Assembly (NCBI RefSeq): GCF_019061205.1
Contig: NZ_JAHQYH010000002.1
Location: forward strand, 1-64,000
Origin: Apilactobacillus waqarii
GTDB taxonomy: Bacteria; Bacillota; Bacilli; Lactobacillales; Lactobacillaceae
Direction: 5' to 3'
Length of the DNA: 64,000 nt
Shown: one piece after another, positions 44,111 to 54,170 of the stretch
Numbering within the stretch: the first letter of the stretch is position 1
Layout of the letters: every line of letters starts with the position of its first letter
Notes under the pieces: model-generated
What the model saw: the letters and a program-made list of their open reading frames with translations, nothing else
The model's database searches: none
What the model was told of the DNA's origin: nothing
Position numbers and translations under genes: made by a program

Positions 44111-44260
44111 CTATCTAATAAAGTTAACGATTGATTGAATAATGTGGGGAAGCTTCAAAAAGATGTTTGAAGGTTCGATATGTAATAGGGTTAAGTGAAA
44201 AGCAATTGAGTTAGAAATCATTTCGGCGATTCCATGAAGTAAAGCGAAAATAAATTGCAC
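44111..44260 (-). CDS. Possible 49-residue hydrophobic peptide
   Basis: GTG start at 44260 with ATAGGAG eight bases upstream. The peptide is mostly hydrophobic with periodic His and Ser residues and ends LPHIIQSIVNFIR, amphipathic in appearance. It is between terminators and convergent to the 43724 gene. No homologue known to me; it may be a small membrane-active peptide or an accidental frame. Confidence 0.35.
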   Translation of the reverse strand: MQFIFALLHGIAEMISNSIAFHLTLLHIEPSNIFLKLPHIIQSIVNFIR

Positions 44261-44332
44261 GACAAACACTCCTATAAATTTTATTAATCTAATTCTAATT
44301 CTATTGTGAAAAAATAACAAGTTAAGAAAATA

Positions 44333-44360
44333 TAAAAAAACTCCAACCGAAGTTGGAGTT
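44333..44360 (-). terminator. Terminator of the Mn catalase gene
   Basis: CTCCAAC and GTTGGAG around CGAA, with a minus-strand T run (A run 44333-44340). A T tract on the other side allows use in both directions. Confidence 0.8.
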
Positions 44361-44421
44361 TTTGTTTGGATTAATAAGTTGAATTGTCGTATTTCGAAAA
44401 TTGTAGGAGTAAGGGCAGAAA

Positions 44422-45228
44422 TTAACCTTGGTCGTTGTGTAAACGAGGATCAGCTGGCTTAACTTCTGGAATACCACCCATAGCTTCTGGGTTTTCTTGG
44501 AAAGTGAACTTTTGACCGTCTTTAGCAACTTGGCCATCGAATGCACGTGAGCCGTCACCATCAGAGAAGTTCATTAGAACGTGAGCGTATTCGCTGTGTT
44601 CAATATCGTGCATGTTACCAGGAACGATAACACCATATTTTTCTTCTAGTTCTTCTTGAGCCTTCATGAATTGTAGTTGGTGTTGAGTTTCACGAGCTAA
44701 TAGGAACTTCAACATGTCACGAACACCTTCGTCATCGGTCATGTCGTATAGACGACTAACTTGTAGACGAGCTTGTGATTCACGAACAACGTTGAAACGC
44801 ATGTCAGCAACTAGGTTACCTGATGAAGTAACGTAACCAGCGTTCCATGCAGCACCGTTAGGGTTGTTTAGACCAGCATTTAGACCATGAACTAATGCAT
44901 GTTCTGGGTCCATACCTGAAAGTAGGGCAGCCTTAGCTGGGTCATTCTTCATTTCTTCAGTAGTCATAGTAGTTGGTGCACCTTCTAATAGGTAACCAAT
45001 CATAGTTGAAATCATTTCAACGTGACCAATTTCTTCAGTACCAGTGTCTAATAGTAAGTCTTTGTACTTTTCGTCACCAGTTGATGACCAACCTTGTGAT
45101 AGGTATGACATCATACCAGTAGTTTCACCCCATTGACCACCTAGGGCTTCTTGTAGACGACGAGCCATAATTGGATCTGGACGATCTGGCTTAGCGTTGT
45201 ATTGTAATTTACGAGTATGTCTGAACAT
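44422..45228 (-). CDS. Manganese (non-heme) catalase
   Basis: Dinuclear-manganese enzyme of 268 residues converting hydrogen peroxide to water and oxygen, important in haem-less lactobacilli. Ligands are seen as GTEEIGHVEM and ARETQHQLQF, each an ExxH motif in a four-helix bundle, and a glutamate in the N-terminal part. Codon use is strongly biased (high expression). It has a long leader with a hairpin (45266-45313) and no adjacent partner genes. Confidence 0.93.
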   Translation of the reverse strand: MFRHTRKLQYNAKPDRPDPIMARRLQEALGGQWGETTGMMSYLSQGWSSTGDEKYKDLLLDTGTEEIGHVEMISTMIGYLLEGAPTTMTTEEMKNDPAKAALLSGMDPEHALVHGLNAGLNNPNGAAWNAGYVTSSGNLVADMRFNVVRESQARLQVSRLYDMTDDEGVRDMLKFLLARETQHQLQFMKAQEELEEKYGVIVPGNMHDIEHSEYAHVLMNFSDGDGSRAFDGQVAKDGQKFTFQENPEAMGGIPEVKPADPRLHNDQG

Positions 45229-45586
45229 AAACTGTACCTCTTTCTTTGATGCTCAAGGCGGTAGACGATTTTTAAAACCCAAGTTAGAGCTTTATCCCAA
45301 TAAATAAAAATCGATCCTATATTACATCATAATTATTTTTTATTTGCCAAAATATCCATACGTTTTGTATTAATATTTTGTGTACGATTTAATATACCAC
45401 AACCAAATAATTGAACCAAAGATTATGACTCGAAAAGTTCAAATTTTTTTCGGTTAAAAAATTATCGTTTGCATAAACGCCGACTTAATCATCTTTTTGG
45501 AGAATAATTAAATGTTTGAAAAGTCTGACACAGGTTTTCACGTATTATATAATTAAACTATTAATTCATGAAAAAGGGGTAATGAA
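45229..45586. promoter_or_regulatory. Divergent intergenic region between Mn catalase and rexB
   Basis: No gene seen. On the minus strand a catalase leader of roughly 90 bases can form a 9-bp stem from CGATTTTTA (45266-45274) and TAAAAATCG (45305-45313), with a TTGGCA/TGTAAT-like promoter beyond it. On the plus strand the rexB promoter is CTGACA (45525-45530), 17 bases, TATAAT (45548-45553). The rest is AT-rich without recognisable sites. Confidence 0.6.
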
Positions 45587-48500
45587 ATGTCTTTACAATT
45601 TATTTTGGGAACCGCCAGCTATGATCATGAAGAAGTCATCGTTGATTCTCTAAAAGAATCAATCAACAATCACCCTGATGATGAATTCTTCTATCTAGTG
45701 CCTAACCACATTAAGTTTGAATCCGAAGTGCAAGCCTTAAAGGATTTAAACACCGACAACGAACCAATTTATGCCGAAAGTAAGTTCCAGACTTTCTCCA
45801 TTACCCGACTTGTCTGGTATTACATGAAGAATAACCAAGAATACCAAAAGACAAGACTAAGCGACTCTGGTATTAGCATGCTGATCTACCAAATCTTAAT
45901 CGATCACCAGGATGAATTGACCGTCTTTAGGGGTGAAACTGGCCAACCTGGCTTTATTCAAAAATTGGCTCAACAAATCAGCGAAATGCAAGCCGGCCAA
46001 ATTTCTGCCGACAACCTTGAAAAAATTGTCGACAATAACGATAAACTAAACGCTGGACTACGTGATAAAATGCATGATTTCATCATCATTTATCGCGCTT
46101 TTGAGGAACAAACTCAAGGAATCTATCTATATAAATCAGACGTTTTAAACCTTTTCTGTCGTTTTATCGAAAATGACGAACTAGACCTATCCCACAGTCA
46201 TTTTTACTTCAATGGCTTTAACCAGTTTACCGCCCAAGAAGCTAAGCTAGTTGAACTACTAATCAAGCGTTCCGCTGGTGTGACTATTGGTTTGAACTTG
46301 GATCGTAAGTACCCCGATGAACTACCACAAGGTCCAAACTTATTCTTCCAATCAGCCAAGTGGTACAATCGTTTTTACAACGTTGCCCGTGCCAATAATG
46401 TTCCCGTATTGGTCGATAAAATGGCTAAGAATCTTCGCGTGTCAGATGATTTACACAAACTAGATACATACTGGGCACAATCCACTGGACTAGGTGATAT
46501 CGACAAGAGTGCACTAAGTAATCCTGACAGCATTCAGGTCTACCGTGCCGACAGTCCGTTTGCTGAAGTAGAAAATATCGCGGTCAAGATTCGCCAAATG
46601 GTCGCTCATGGTGGCTACAAATACTCCGACTTCTTAATCTTGACTCGTCACTTGGACAAGTATCAAAACGTAATCAAACCGGTATTTAAACTACTCGACA
46701 TTCCTGCATTTAACGACGTTACCAAATCAATGGAAGACCATCCATTGGTGGAATTAATCGATGCACTTTTTAGTCTGGAAAATGGTTCTCGTAAGTACCA
46801 ATACCAAGACGTCATGCGTTTACTAAAGACCGAATTAATGGTCCCAGGTGATGGTAATGGTAATTTCATTGAAGGCGATGATTACCGTCAATACGTGGCC
46901 TTAACCGAAAACTTGGTACTAAAGAATGGGTATGAAGGCTCTCGCTGGACTCAAAAGGAAGACTGGCAATACGCATGGCTATCCGATAGTGATTTTGGTG
47001 TTCAAGCAGATAGAATGCGTAACATTTCCGGTAAAATTAATGTGATCAGACACTTTATTGGTGATAACTTCCCACCATTCTTCAAGAAGATGCGAAACGC
47101 CAAGACCGGCAAAGAGGCTGCTGCCACATTATTCCAATTCCTAGTGGACATGGGAGTGGTTAGACGACTAAAAGAATGGCGTAACGACTCCATCTTAAAA
47201 GACAACCTATTGGATGCGGCGCAACCCGAACAGGTATGGCAGACATTCTGTAACCTATTGGACGACTATGTTTCAATCCTAGGAAATCGTGAATTTGTTC
47301 CTGACGACTTTTTGAGTCTTCTTCAAAGTGGATTCTCAGGTGCCAACTACTCACAAATTCCATCAACATTGGACCAAGTTACTATTTCTGAAAGTGGAAT
47401 CGTTCAAATGAACAACCGTAAAGTGGTCTTTATGATGGGTGCCACCGACGAAGTAATGCCAGATAAAATTACCAACGAAGCACTATTTAGTGACGCGGAC
47501 CGTGGTGATTTGCGTGACTTCTTTGACGACGACCAATACTTGCGTGAAACATCTGAAAACCAAATGGCCAATGATCCATTCCTAAACTATCTAGCATTCC
47601 TATCAGGTAGTGAAAAGCTAATCTTTTCCTATAGTTTAGGCGATAGTGACGAATCATCAGTCGCCATTTCCCCATACGTTTCCAGAATTGCTGAACACTT
47701 CGGCATTGATATCCAACACATTTCCAGTCATCCAACCGCTGATGCCAAGGATATCTACGAATATGTCGGAACTTATCGTTCAACGCTTCGTCACCTGGTT
47801 CAAGCTAGCCAAGACGCCAAACTGAACAATTCTAATTTGGCCCCTGCCTGGCAATATGTATACAACAAACTAGATCAAAACCTAAACTACCGTGATTTAA
47901 CCAACAAACTATTGGGTGGTTTGGACTACAACAACACACCAACGCAATTGTTGCCAGAAATCGTTACTGGTTTATATGGCGATAAAATCAATACTTCCAT
48001 CTCTAAGTTGGAACAATTTTACAGCAACCCATACGAATACTTCTTGCGCTATGGTTTGAAGCTAAAAGAACGTGATGTCTTTGACTTATCTCCAGCAAGT
48101 ACCGGTCAGTTCTATCACGAATCAATGGACCACTTGATGCGCATCGTAAATTCAGAACACATCGACTTGGAAAACTTGGACAAACAAGCAATCAATGAAT
48201 TGGTTGATACTGTTGTTGCCAAGATGTTAGAAGATCCAAATGACTTCCAATACACCATCTTGAGCAGTTCTAGTCGAATGAATTACATCAAGAACCAATT
48301 GATTAAGACCGTTAAACACACAATCGAAACCATTCAAAAACAAAGTAAGTACACACCAATGCGTGCGAAAAAGACCGAAATCTCATTCGGTCAAGTTGGT
48401 CATAAGGATGATTTGAAACCACTTAGTTTTGAATTGCCTAAGAGCAACGAACTAACCACCGCGAAGTTGGTTAACGTCCGTGGTCGAATCGATAGAATTG

Positions 48501-49156
48501 ATTCAATGAACGTCGACGGCAAGAACTACCTAGGAATTGTCGATTACAAGTCCAGTGAACGTAAGTTGGACTTCTCCCGTGTATACGACGGCACTTCCAT
48601 GCAAATGATGACCTACATCGATGTGTTAGCGCACAACCTAGGCATCATCGATGAAGAAGAAAAGGCCGCCTTGGCCGGTGCCGTATACATGCACATCTAC
48701 AATCCTAAGTACACCAAGGATGATTTGAAGAAATCATTTGAAGAAGCGGTATTAAGCAAACAAAAATACCAAGGAATTCTAGTTAACGACGGAGAACTAT
48801 TGGATAAGATTGATAAGACCATCGCCGATGACAAGTACGGTTCATCCAATGTTTACCCATTGAGAAAGAAAAAGGACGGTAGTTTTTACAAGTCCAGTCC
48901 AATCGTGCAACCAGAAGACTTAGACCTATTGCTATCTCACAACGAGGACCTAATTAAGAAGGCCGGATTGGAAATCTTTACTGGAAACGTCGACTTGAAA
49001 CCAGCGCGCTTTGGTCAAAACCAAGACGCAATGCAATTTACACCTTATCGTTCAATCATGCAGTTCGATCCGCTATTGAATGAAAACAACTATAGAGACG
49101 TGCCTAACTACTCGTTAGAAGACGTCTTGAAAATGTTAAGGGGGGACAATCAATAA
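45587..49156 (+). CDS. rexB: ATP-dependent helicase/nuclease subunit B (RexB/AddB)
   Basis: Large subunit of 1189 residues of the RexAB recombination-repair nuclease, equivalent to RecBCD; it processes double-strand breaks and resects ends to Chi. The N-terminal segment GTASYDHEEVIVDSL stands where AddB has a Walker A and is degenerate, as expected for RexB. The C-terminal RecB-like nuclease has IVDYKSS near residue 984. I do not see the cysteine set of the AddB iron-sulphur cluster. The start follows AAAGGGG. The stop overlaps the rexA start by one base. Confidence 0.93.
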   Translation: MSLQFILGTASYDHEEVIVDSLKESINNHPDDEFFYLVPNHIKFESEVQALKDLNTDNEPIYAESKFQTFSITRLVWYYMKNNQEYQKTRLSDSGISMLIYQILIDHQDELTVFRGETGQPGFIQKLAQQISEMQAGQISADNLEKIVDNNDKLNAGLRDKMHDFIIIYRAFEEQTQGIYLYKSDVLNLFCRFIENDELDLSHSHFYFNGFNQFTAQEAKLVELLIKRSAGVTIGLNLDRKYPDELPQGPNLFFQSAKWYNRFYNVARANNVPVLVDKMAKNLRVSDDLHKLDTYWAQSTGLGDIDKSALSNPDSIQVYRADSPFAEVENIAVKIRQMVAHGGYKYSDFLILTRHLDKYQNVIKPVFKLLDIPAFNDVTKSMEDHPLVELIDALFSLENGSRKYQYQDVMRLLKTELMVPGDGNGNFIEGDDYRQYVALTENLVLKNGYEGSRWTQKEDWQYAWLSDSDFGVQADRMRNISGKINVIRHFIGDNFPPFFKKMRNAKTGKEAAATLFQFLVDMGVVRRLKEWRNDSILKDNLLDAAQPEQVWQTFCNLLDDYVSILGNREFVPDDFLSLLQSGFSGANYSQIPSTLDQVTISESGIVQMNNRKVVFMMGATDEVMPDKITNEALFSDADRGDLRDFFDDDQYLRETSENQMANDPFLNYLAFLSGSEKLIFSYSLGDSDESSVAISPYVSRIAEHFGIDIQHISSHPTADAKDIYEYVGTYRSTLRHLVQASQDAKLNNSNLAPAWQYVYNKLDQNLNYRDLTNKLLGGLDYNNTPTQLLPEIVTGLYGDKINTSISKLEQFYSNPYEYFLRYGLKLKERDVFDLSPASTGQFYHESMDHLMRIVNSEHIDLENLDKQAINELVDTVVAKMLEDPNDFQYTILSSSSRMNYIKNQLIKTVKHTIETIQKQSKYTPMRAKKTEISFGQVGHKDDLKPLSFELPKSNELTTAKLVNVRGRIDRIDSMNVDGKNYLGIVDYKSSERKLDFSRVYDGTSMQMMTYIDVLAHNLGIIDEEEKAALAGAVYMHIYNPKYTKDDLKKSFEEAVLSKQKYQGILVNDGELLDKIDKTIADDKYGSSNVYPLRKKKDGSFYKSSPIVQPEDLDLLLSHNEDLIKKAGLEIFTGNVDLKPARFGQNQDAMQFTPYRSIMQFDPLLNENNYRDVPNYSLEDVLKMLRGDNQ

Positions 49157-52100
49157 TGGAATACACAAAGCCACAAAAAGAAGCTGTTACCGGACATTTT
49201 GATGAAAATGTCCTCGTTTCCGCCTCAGCCGGTTCTGGTAAGACCCGTGTCTTAGTTGATCGTGTGATTAACAAGTTATTAAACGACCGCGTCAACATTG
49301 ATGAAATGCTAATCGTTACCTTTACTAAGGCCGCTGCTAAGGAAATGCGTGACCGTATTCAAAAGGCGTTACAACAAGAATTGAAAAAGGCCACCGACTC
49401 AGACGTTAAGGCATTTTTAGTGCGTCAATTACGTCGTTTGCCGGTCGCTGATATTTCAACAATGGACTCATTCTGTCAAAAAATCGTCCAAAGCTACTAC
49501 TACATTATTGATTTGGACCCTAACTTTAGATTGTTGGCGGACCAAACTGAAAGCCAAATGCTAAAAGAACAGGTTTGGGATTCAGTTAGAGAAGACTTAT
49601 ACGCCAACGATAGTGATGGGCTATTTGCGCAATTGACTGAAAACTTCTCCAATGACCGTTCCGACGATGGTTTAACCGATTTAGTATTTAGAATTTACGA
49701 TTACGCCAACGTAAATCGTGACCCGGTCGATTGGTTGAAGAATACCACCAAGATTTACGACATCGATGGGGATGACCTGGTTCATTCCGACTTTTACCAA
49801 AACAATCTATTACCCTTCATTCAAAACGATTTGACCCAACAACGTCTATCTTTTGAATCAGCTAAACGCATTGCCGATGAAAACTTGATGGAAAAAGAAG
49901 CGGCTGCCGTTCAAGTCGATATTGATAATATCAATGGCCTATATGACATGTTGCCTGATTCCGATTGGAATGACATTAAGCAAGCCTTTGAAGACATTAA
50001 GTTCAAGGCTTTCCCACGTGTTACCAAGGACTATGACGACATTGCTAAGGGACTTCACGACCGTATCAAAGACATTCGAGACAACGCCAAGAAGGCGGTT
50101 CAAAAACTACCCGATAAGTACTTTGCGTTAAACGAAGAAGAAAACCTTTCAGTAATGAAGGCTTCCAAGCAATTAATCGAAAAATTGATACAAGTTGTCC
50201 TAGCATTCACCGATAGCTATCAAAAGGCTAAATTGAAGCGCCATTGTCTAGAATTCATTGATGTGGAACATTATGCCTACGATATTCTATCTGGCTCAGA
50301 CGGCGAATCTAAGGCGGTCAGAGTGAACCTCCAAAATCAATATAATGAAATCATGGTCGATGAATACCAAGATAATAATCGTCTCCAAGACGCGATTTTA
50401 TCAACATTATCGAACCCAGAACACAGTAACATGTTCATGGTGGGAGACGTTAAGCAATCCATCTACCGTTTCCGTCTAGCCGATCCATCAATGTTTATCG
50501 AACGCATGGATAGCGAAGATGGACACACCATTGTCTTACCAGATAACTTCCGTTCTGCAGAAAACATCGATGATTTCATCAACTTAGTTTTCACTCAAAC
50601 AATGGATAAACGAGTCGGAGAAATTGACTACACCGGGGATGCCAAACTAAAGGCCGGTGCGAAATACTATCCAGACGAATTACAATCCAACGTTGATGTG
50701 ATGATTTACGAAAGTAAGGATGACGAAGAAGAACCAATTGATGACCAATTCCAAGTCCAAGACAGTGCGCATGGCCAAGTTGAAATGGTCGCTCAAAAGA
50801 TTAACGAAATGATTGAAAAGCAGCTACCAGTGTTTGACCGTGACAAGCAAGTGATGCGTCCAATCCAATACTCTGATATCTCAATTATTTCTTCGACTAG
50901 AAATAACAACTTAATCATTTCCGATATCTTTGGTTCATACAACATTCCGGTCCTAATCAACGGGGCACAAAGTTACTTCAAGACCACCGAAATTCAAATC
51001 ATGATGTCGATGTTATCAATCATTGATAATCCATACCAAGACATTCCATTGGTTGCGGTATTGCGTTCTCCAATGGTTGGACTAAATGAAAACCAATTGG
51101 CATACTTGAGAATTAATCAAAAGACCGGGGATTACTTCAATGCCGTAATTAACTTCTATGATAATTACGAAAACATGGATCACTCCGAATTTGGTGACCA
51201 AGTATTTTCACGTGTGAAGACATTTGTCGAACAATTAAAACACTTTAGAGATGTTGCCCAACAACATCCGATTGTTGATTTAATCTGGGACATCTATGAA
51301 ACTACTGGATTCTTGGATTATGTCGGTGGGATGCCTGCCGGAAGACAACGCCAAGCCAACCTACATGCCTTATACGAACGTGCATATGACTACGAACAAA
51401 CTAGTTTTAAGGGATTGTTCCAATTCGTTCGATTTGTGCGTCTCATGCAAGAAAGAAACGAAGACTTGGATGAAGCCAATGCTGATGACAACCAAGATGC
51501 AGTATCAGTAATGACCATTCACGGAAGTAAGGGACTGGAATTCCCAGTCGTCTTCCTAATGGATGCCTCACATGGTTTCAACAGGCAAGACAGCAACAAG
51601 GCCTACATCCTAAATGACCACCTAGGATTAGGAATTACCTACACCGACCCAGAAACTCGAATCAAACAAGATTCATTGCAACGCCAAGTGGTTGGTGCAA
51701 TCGAAAACCAAGGATTGTTGGCCGAAGAAATGCGTAAACTATACGTTGCGCTAACCCGTGCTGAACAACAACTATTCATCGTTGGTGCCAGCAAGAATGA
51801 AAACGACAGAACCAAGGTCATCGATGCCTGGAACAAGGCCGCCAGTGGTGACACCTTACTAGTCGATGCCGCTTTAAGAAGTGGTGCCAAGAGTTACCTA
51901 GACTGGATTGGCCCCGCATTGGTCCGTCATCCTAACTTTAGAAATAAGTTCGGTGACGACGTTACCTACAAAGGTTTAGATGATGATCAAACCAACTTTG
52001 ACGTCGAATTCGTGAATGCCAACGACCTAGCTCAACACAGTCCATCAGGAGACAGTGCGGTTAGTGCTAAGTGGTTAAATCACATTGTTGAAAGTGCCAA

Positions 52101-52881
52101 GAAGATGGTACCAAAGGACATCAATGTTGATGATGTCGACCAAGTATTGGACTTCACTTATCAAAATCAAGTTGCGACTCATACTACTGCTTATCAATCA
52201 GTTTCCGAAATTAAACGACTATTTGAAGATCCAGATAGCATTCAATTGGGCAACTATGATGAACATTGGCAAGAAAATAATAAGCAAAAGAATATGTATG
52301 TCAGCTCTAACTTTACGGTGCCTAAGTTCATGCAATCAGTCGTAAAACCAAGTGCTGCTGAAGTCGGTACTGCCACCCACTTGTTGCTACAAGAGGTTTC
52401 ATTGGACCACAAGCCAGAAGTTGGTGACGTGGTAGGGATGCTACAACGTTTAGTTGCCGATAAGGTCGTTACCCCAGAAATTGCTGACTTAATTCAAACA
52501 CAAGAAGTTATCAATGTGTTTGACAGTGAATTGGGACTACAAATGTTGGCTCATCCAGAACGAATTCATCGTGAAGCACCATTCTCGATGTTAATGGATG
52601 CCAACCTAGTATTCCCTGGATTTAATGCTGATTCACCTGAAAAAATCCTAATTCACGGGATTATTGATGGTTACATCGAACTAGACGATGAGGTCATCTT
52701 GTTTGATTACAAGACTGACTACGTTCCAAACGATAGCGATAGAAGTATCGAAAAGGCCGTTAAGAAGTACAAAGGTCAAATTAACCTATATGCCAAGGCG
52801 TTGGAAAACATCTTGCATAAACCGGTTACCGATAAATTTATCTACCTACTATCAATCAATAAACCAGTCAAAATTAAGTAA
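49156..52881 (+). CDS. rexA: ATP-dependent helicase/nuclease subunit A (RexA/AddA)
   Basis: UvrD-type helicase plus nuclease of 1241 residues. Walker A SASAGSGKTRVLVDR is at about residues 21-35; motif Ia FTKAAAKEMRDRI, motif II VDEYQDNN, motif III VGDVKQSIYRFR, motif V TIHGSKGLEFPVVFL and motif VI ALTRAEQ are all intact. The C-terminal nuclease has ILIHGIIDGYIELDD and LFDYKTD near residue 1182. With RexB it forms the end-processing complex. Translation is coupled through ATAATG. Closed by a strong terminator. Confidence 0.95.
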   Translation: MEYTKPQKEAVTGHFDENVLVSASAGSGKTRVLVDRVINKLLNDRVNIDEMLIVTFTKAAAKEMRDRIQKALQQELKKATDSDVKAFLVRQLRRLPVADISTMDSFCQKIVQSYYYIIDLDPNFRLLADQTESQMLKEQVWDSVREDLYANDSDGLFAQLTENFSNDRSDDGLTDLVFRIYDYANVNRDPVDWLKNTTKIYDIDGDDLVHSDFYQNNLLPFIQNDLTQQRLSFESAKRIADENLMEKEAAAVQVDIDNINGLYDMLPDSDWNDIKQAFEDIKFKAFPRVTKDYDDIAKGLHDRIKDIRDNAKKAVQKLPDKYFALNEEENLSVMKASKQLIEKLIQVVLAFTDSYQKAKLKRHCLEFIDVEHYAYDILSGSDGESKAVRVNLQNQYNEIMVDEYQDNNRLQDAILSTLSNPEHSNMFMVGDVKQSIYRFRLADPSMFIERMDSEDGHTIVLPDNFRSAENIDDFINLVFTQTMDKRVGEIDYTGDAKLKAGAKYYPDELQSNVDVMIYESKDDEEEPIDDQFQVQDSAHGQVEMVAQKINEMIEKQLPVFDRDKQVMRPIQYSDISIISSTRNNNLIISDIFGSYNIPVLINGAQSYFKTTEIQIMMSMLSIIDNPYQDIPLVAVLRSPMVGLNENQLAYLRINQKTGDYFNAVINFYDNYENMDHSEFGDQVFSRVKTFVEQLKHFRDVAQQHPIVDLIWDIYETTGFLDYVGGMPAGRQRQANLHALYERAYDYEQTSFKGLFQFVRFVRLMQERNEDLDEANADDNQDAVSVMTIHGSKGLEFPVVFLMDASHGFNRQDSNKAYILNDHLGLGITYTDPETRIKQDSLQRQVVGAIENQGLLAEEMRKLYVALTRAEQQLFIVGASKNENDRTKVIDAWNKAASGDTLLVDAALRSGAKSYLDWIGPALVRHPNFRNKFGDDVTYKGLDDDQTNFDVEFVNANDLAQHSPSGDSAVSAKWLNHIVESAKKMVPKDINVDDVDQVLDFTYQNQVATHTTAYQSVSEIKRLFEDPDSIQLGNYDEHWQENNKQKNMYVSSNFTVPKFMQSVVKPSAAEVGTATHLLLQEVSLDHKPEVGDVVGMLQRLVADKVVTPEIADLIQTQEVINVFDSELGLQMLAHPERIHREAPFSMLMDANLVFPGFNADSPEKILIHGIIDGYIELDDEVILFDYKTDYVPNDSDRSIEKAVKKYKGQINLYAKALENILHKPVTDKFIYLLSINKPVKIK

Positions 52882-52920
52882 AAAAATAACCCTGAACATA
52901 TTCGTTCAGGGTTATTTTTA
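52880..52920. terminator. Terminator of rexBA (bidirectional)
   Basis: AACCCTGAAC and GTTCAGGGTT around ATATTC with A and T tracts; also serves the convergent ABC permease gene. Confidence 0.9.
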
Positions 52921-52925
52921 TTTGC

Positions 52926-54170
52926 TTATTTATTGTTTAAAGCTGATTTAATCCGTTTGAAGAAGCTACCTTCTTCACTGTTTAGCATGAATAGCTTGTA
53001 AACATTTGAGAACTTGTAAGTCACAAAGGCGATGAAGGCAATCGCAATCAATAGTGAAATGATGCCTTCAAAGAAGCTTGCATCATGATTAATTAATCTG
53101 ATTGGCATCAAGAATGATGAGAATAGTGGGATGTATGATCCAACTTGTGAAAAGATTGAATCGGAAGCACCATCATTAACAAAATTAAATGAAAGTACAA
53201 AGATAAATAAAATCAAGAATACAAGTGGTTGTGCTGATTTGGATGCCCCCTCAACATTGGCTGAAAGAGAACCACAAATCGCTGCAAGCACGATTGCGAT
53301 TACGAAACCAACTAAGATGAATAGTAGGTTAATGCTGAAGATGTTACCGATAAACGTACTGATTAATACGTGTTGGGATGAGAATAGTGAGTTGAAGAAT
53401 GGATACATATTCAAGATGAAGTATGCAATCACGCCAACGCCACTGTAAATTACCATTTGTGTTGCCATCAAGGCAATCACGGCACCCACTTTACCACTAA
53501 AGTATGTGCTAGGTGAGACACTACTGAAGATAACTTCTGAAATCTTGGTGCCTTTTTCCTTGGCGATAGTAGTGGACATGATGGAAGCGTAAATTAGGGT
53601 AAAGAAGTAGGAAATAAAGATTAATACATAGATTGATGCGGTATTAGCATTGGATGTTTGATCCGATTTTTGCTTCTTTTCCTTATCGGTGACTGATGAC
53701 TTGAATGCTGGTTTTACAGATAATTGTTTGTATTGTTCGCTAGTCACATTGCTAGTCTTAACATTAATGGCAGCTTGCTTTTGGTTCACAATTGCTAATA
53801 AGTCAGTCTTAACGTCGCTATCTAAGGAGCTACTTCCAACAAAGTTAATTTTGTATTGGTTGTTTTCCTTGGAAACCTTGATGTAACCATCAATGTTGTC
53901 CTTCTTAAGTTCCTTTTTAGCGGTACTTTCGGACTTGATGCTGGTATCAATGGAATCTTTATCCTTGGATACTAGTTCGCTTTTGACGCTTGAATCCCCG
54001 ACAACGGCGACTTGGTAGTTGTCAAAGTTGCTGGTTGAACTGGCAACTAATCCACCGATTCCAGCACTAATTAAGACTGAAATAATTGGAGTGACTAGTA
54101 AAGCGATGAAACTCTTTGATTTTAAGTGAAGTAGGTAGTTTCTCATGAAAACAATATTGAATTTATGCAT
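52926..54170 (-). CDS. ABC-2 type exporter permease (NatB/YhaP-like)
   Basis: Membrane subunit of about 414 residues, start at MHKFNIVFMRNYLL (54170). One N-terminal helix is followed by a large extracytoplasmic domain rich in Lys, Ser and Asp (about 40-190) and then five or six helices: the ABC2_membrane_3 arrangement of NatB, YhaP and LinB-like sodium or peptide exporters. The start overlaps the end of the ATPase gene by 8 bases. Confidence 0.85.
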   Translation of the reverse strand: MHKFNIVFMRNYLLHLKSKSFIALLVTPIISVLISAGIGGLVASSTSNFDNYQVAVVGDSSVKSELVSKDKDSIDTSIKSESTAKKELKKDNIDGYIKVSKENNQYKINFVGSSSLDSDVKTDLLAIVNQKQAAINVKTSNVTSEQYKQLSVKPAFKSSVTDKEKKQKSDQTSNANTASIYVLIFISYFFTLIYASIMSTTIAKEKGTKISEVIFSSVSPSTYFSGKVGAVIALMATQMVIYSGVGVIAYFILNMYPFFNSLFSSQHVLISTFIGNIFSINLLFILVGFVIAIVLAAICGSLSANVEGASKSAQPLVFLILFIFVLSFNFVNDGASDSIFSQVGSYIPLFSSFLMPIRLINHDASFFEGIISLLIAIAFIAFVTYKFSNVYKLFMLNSEEGSFFKRIKSALNNK

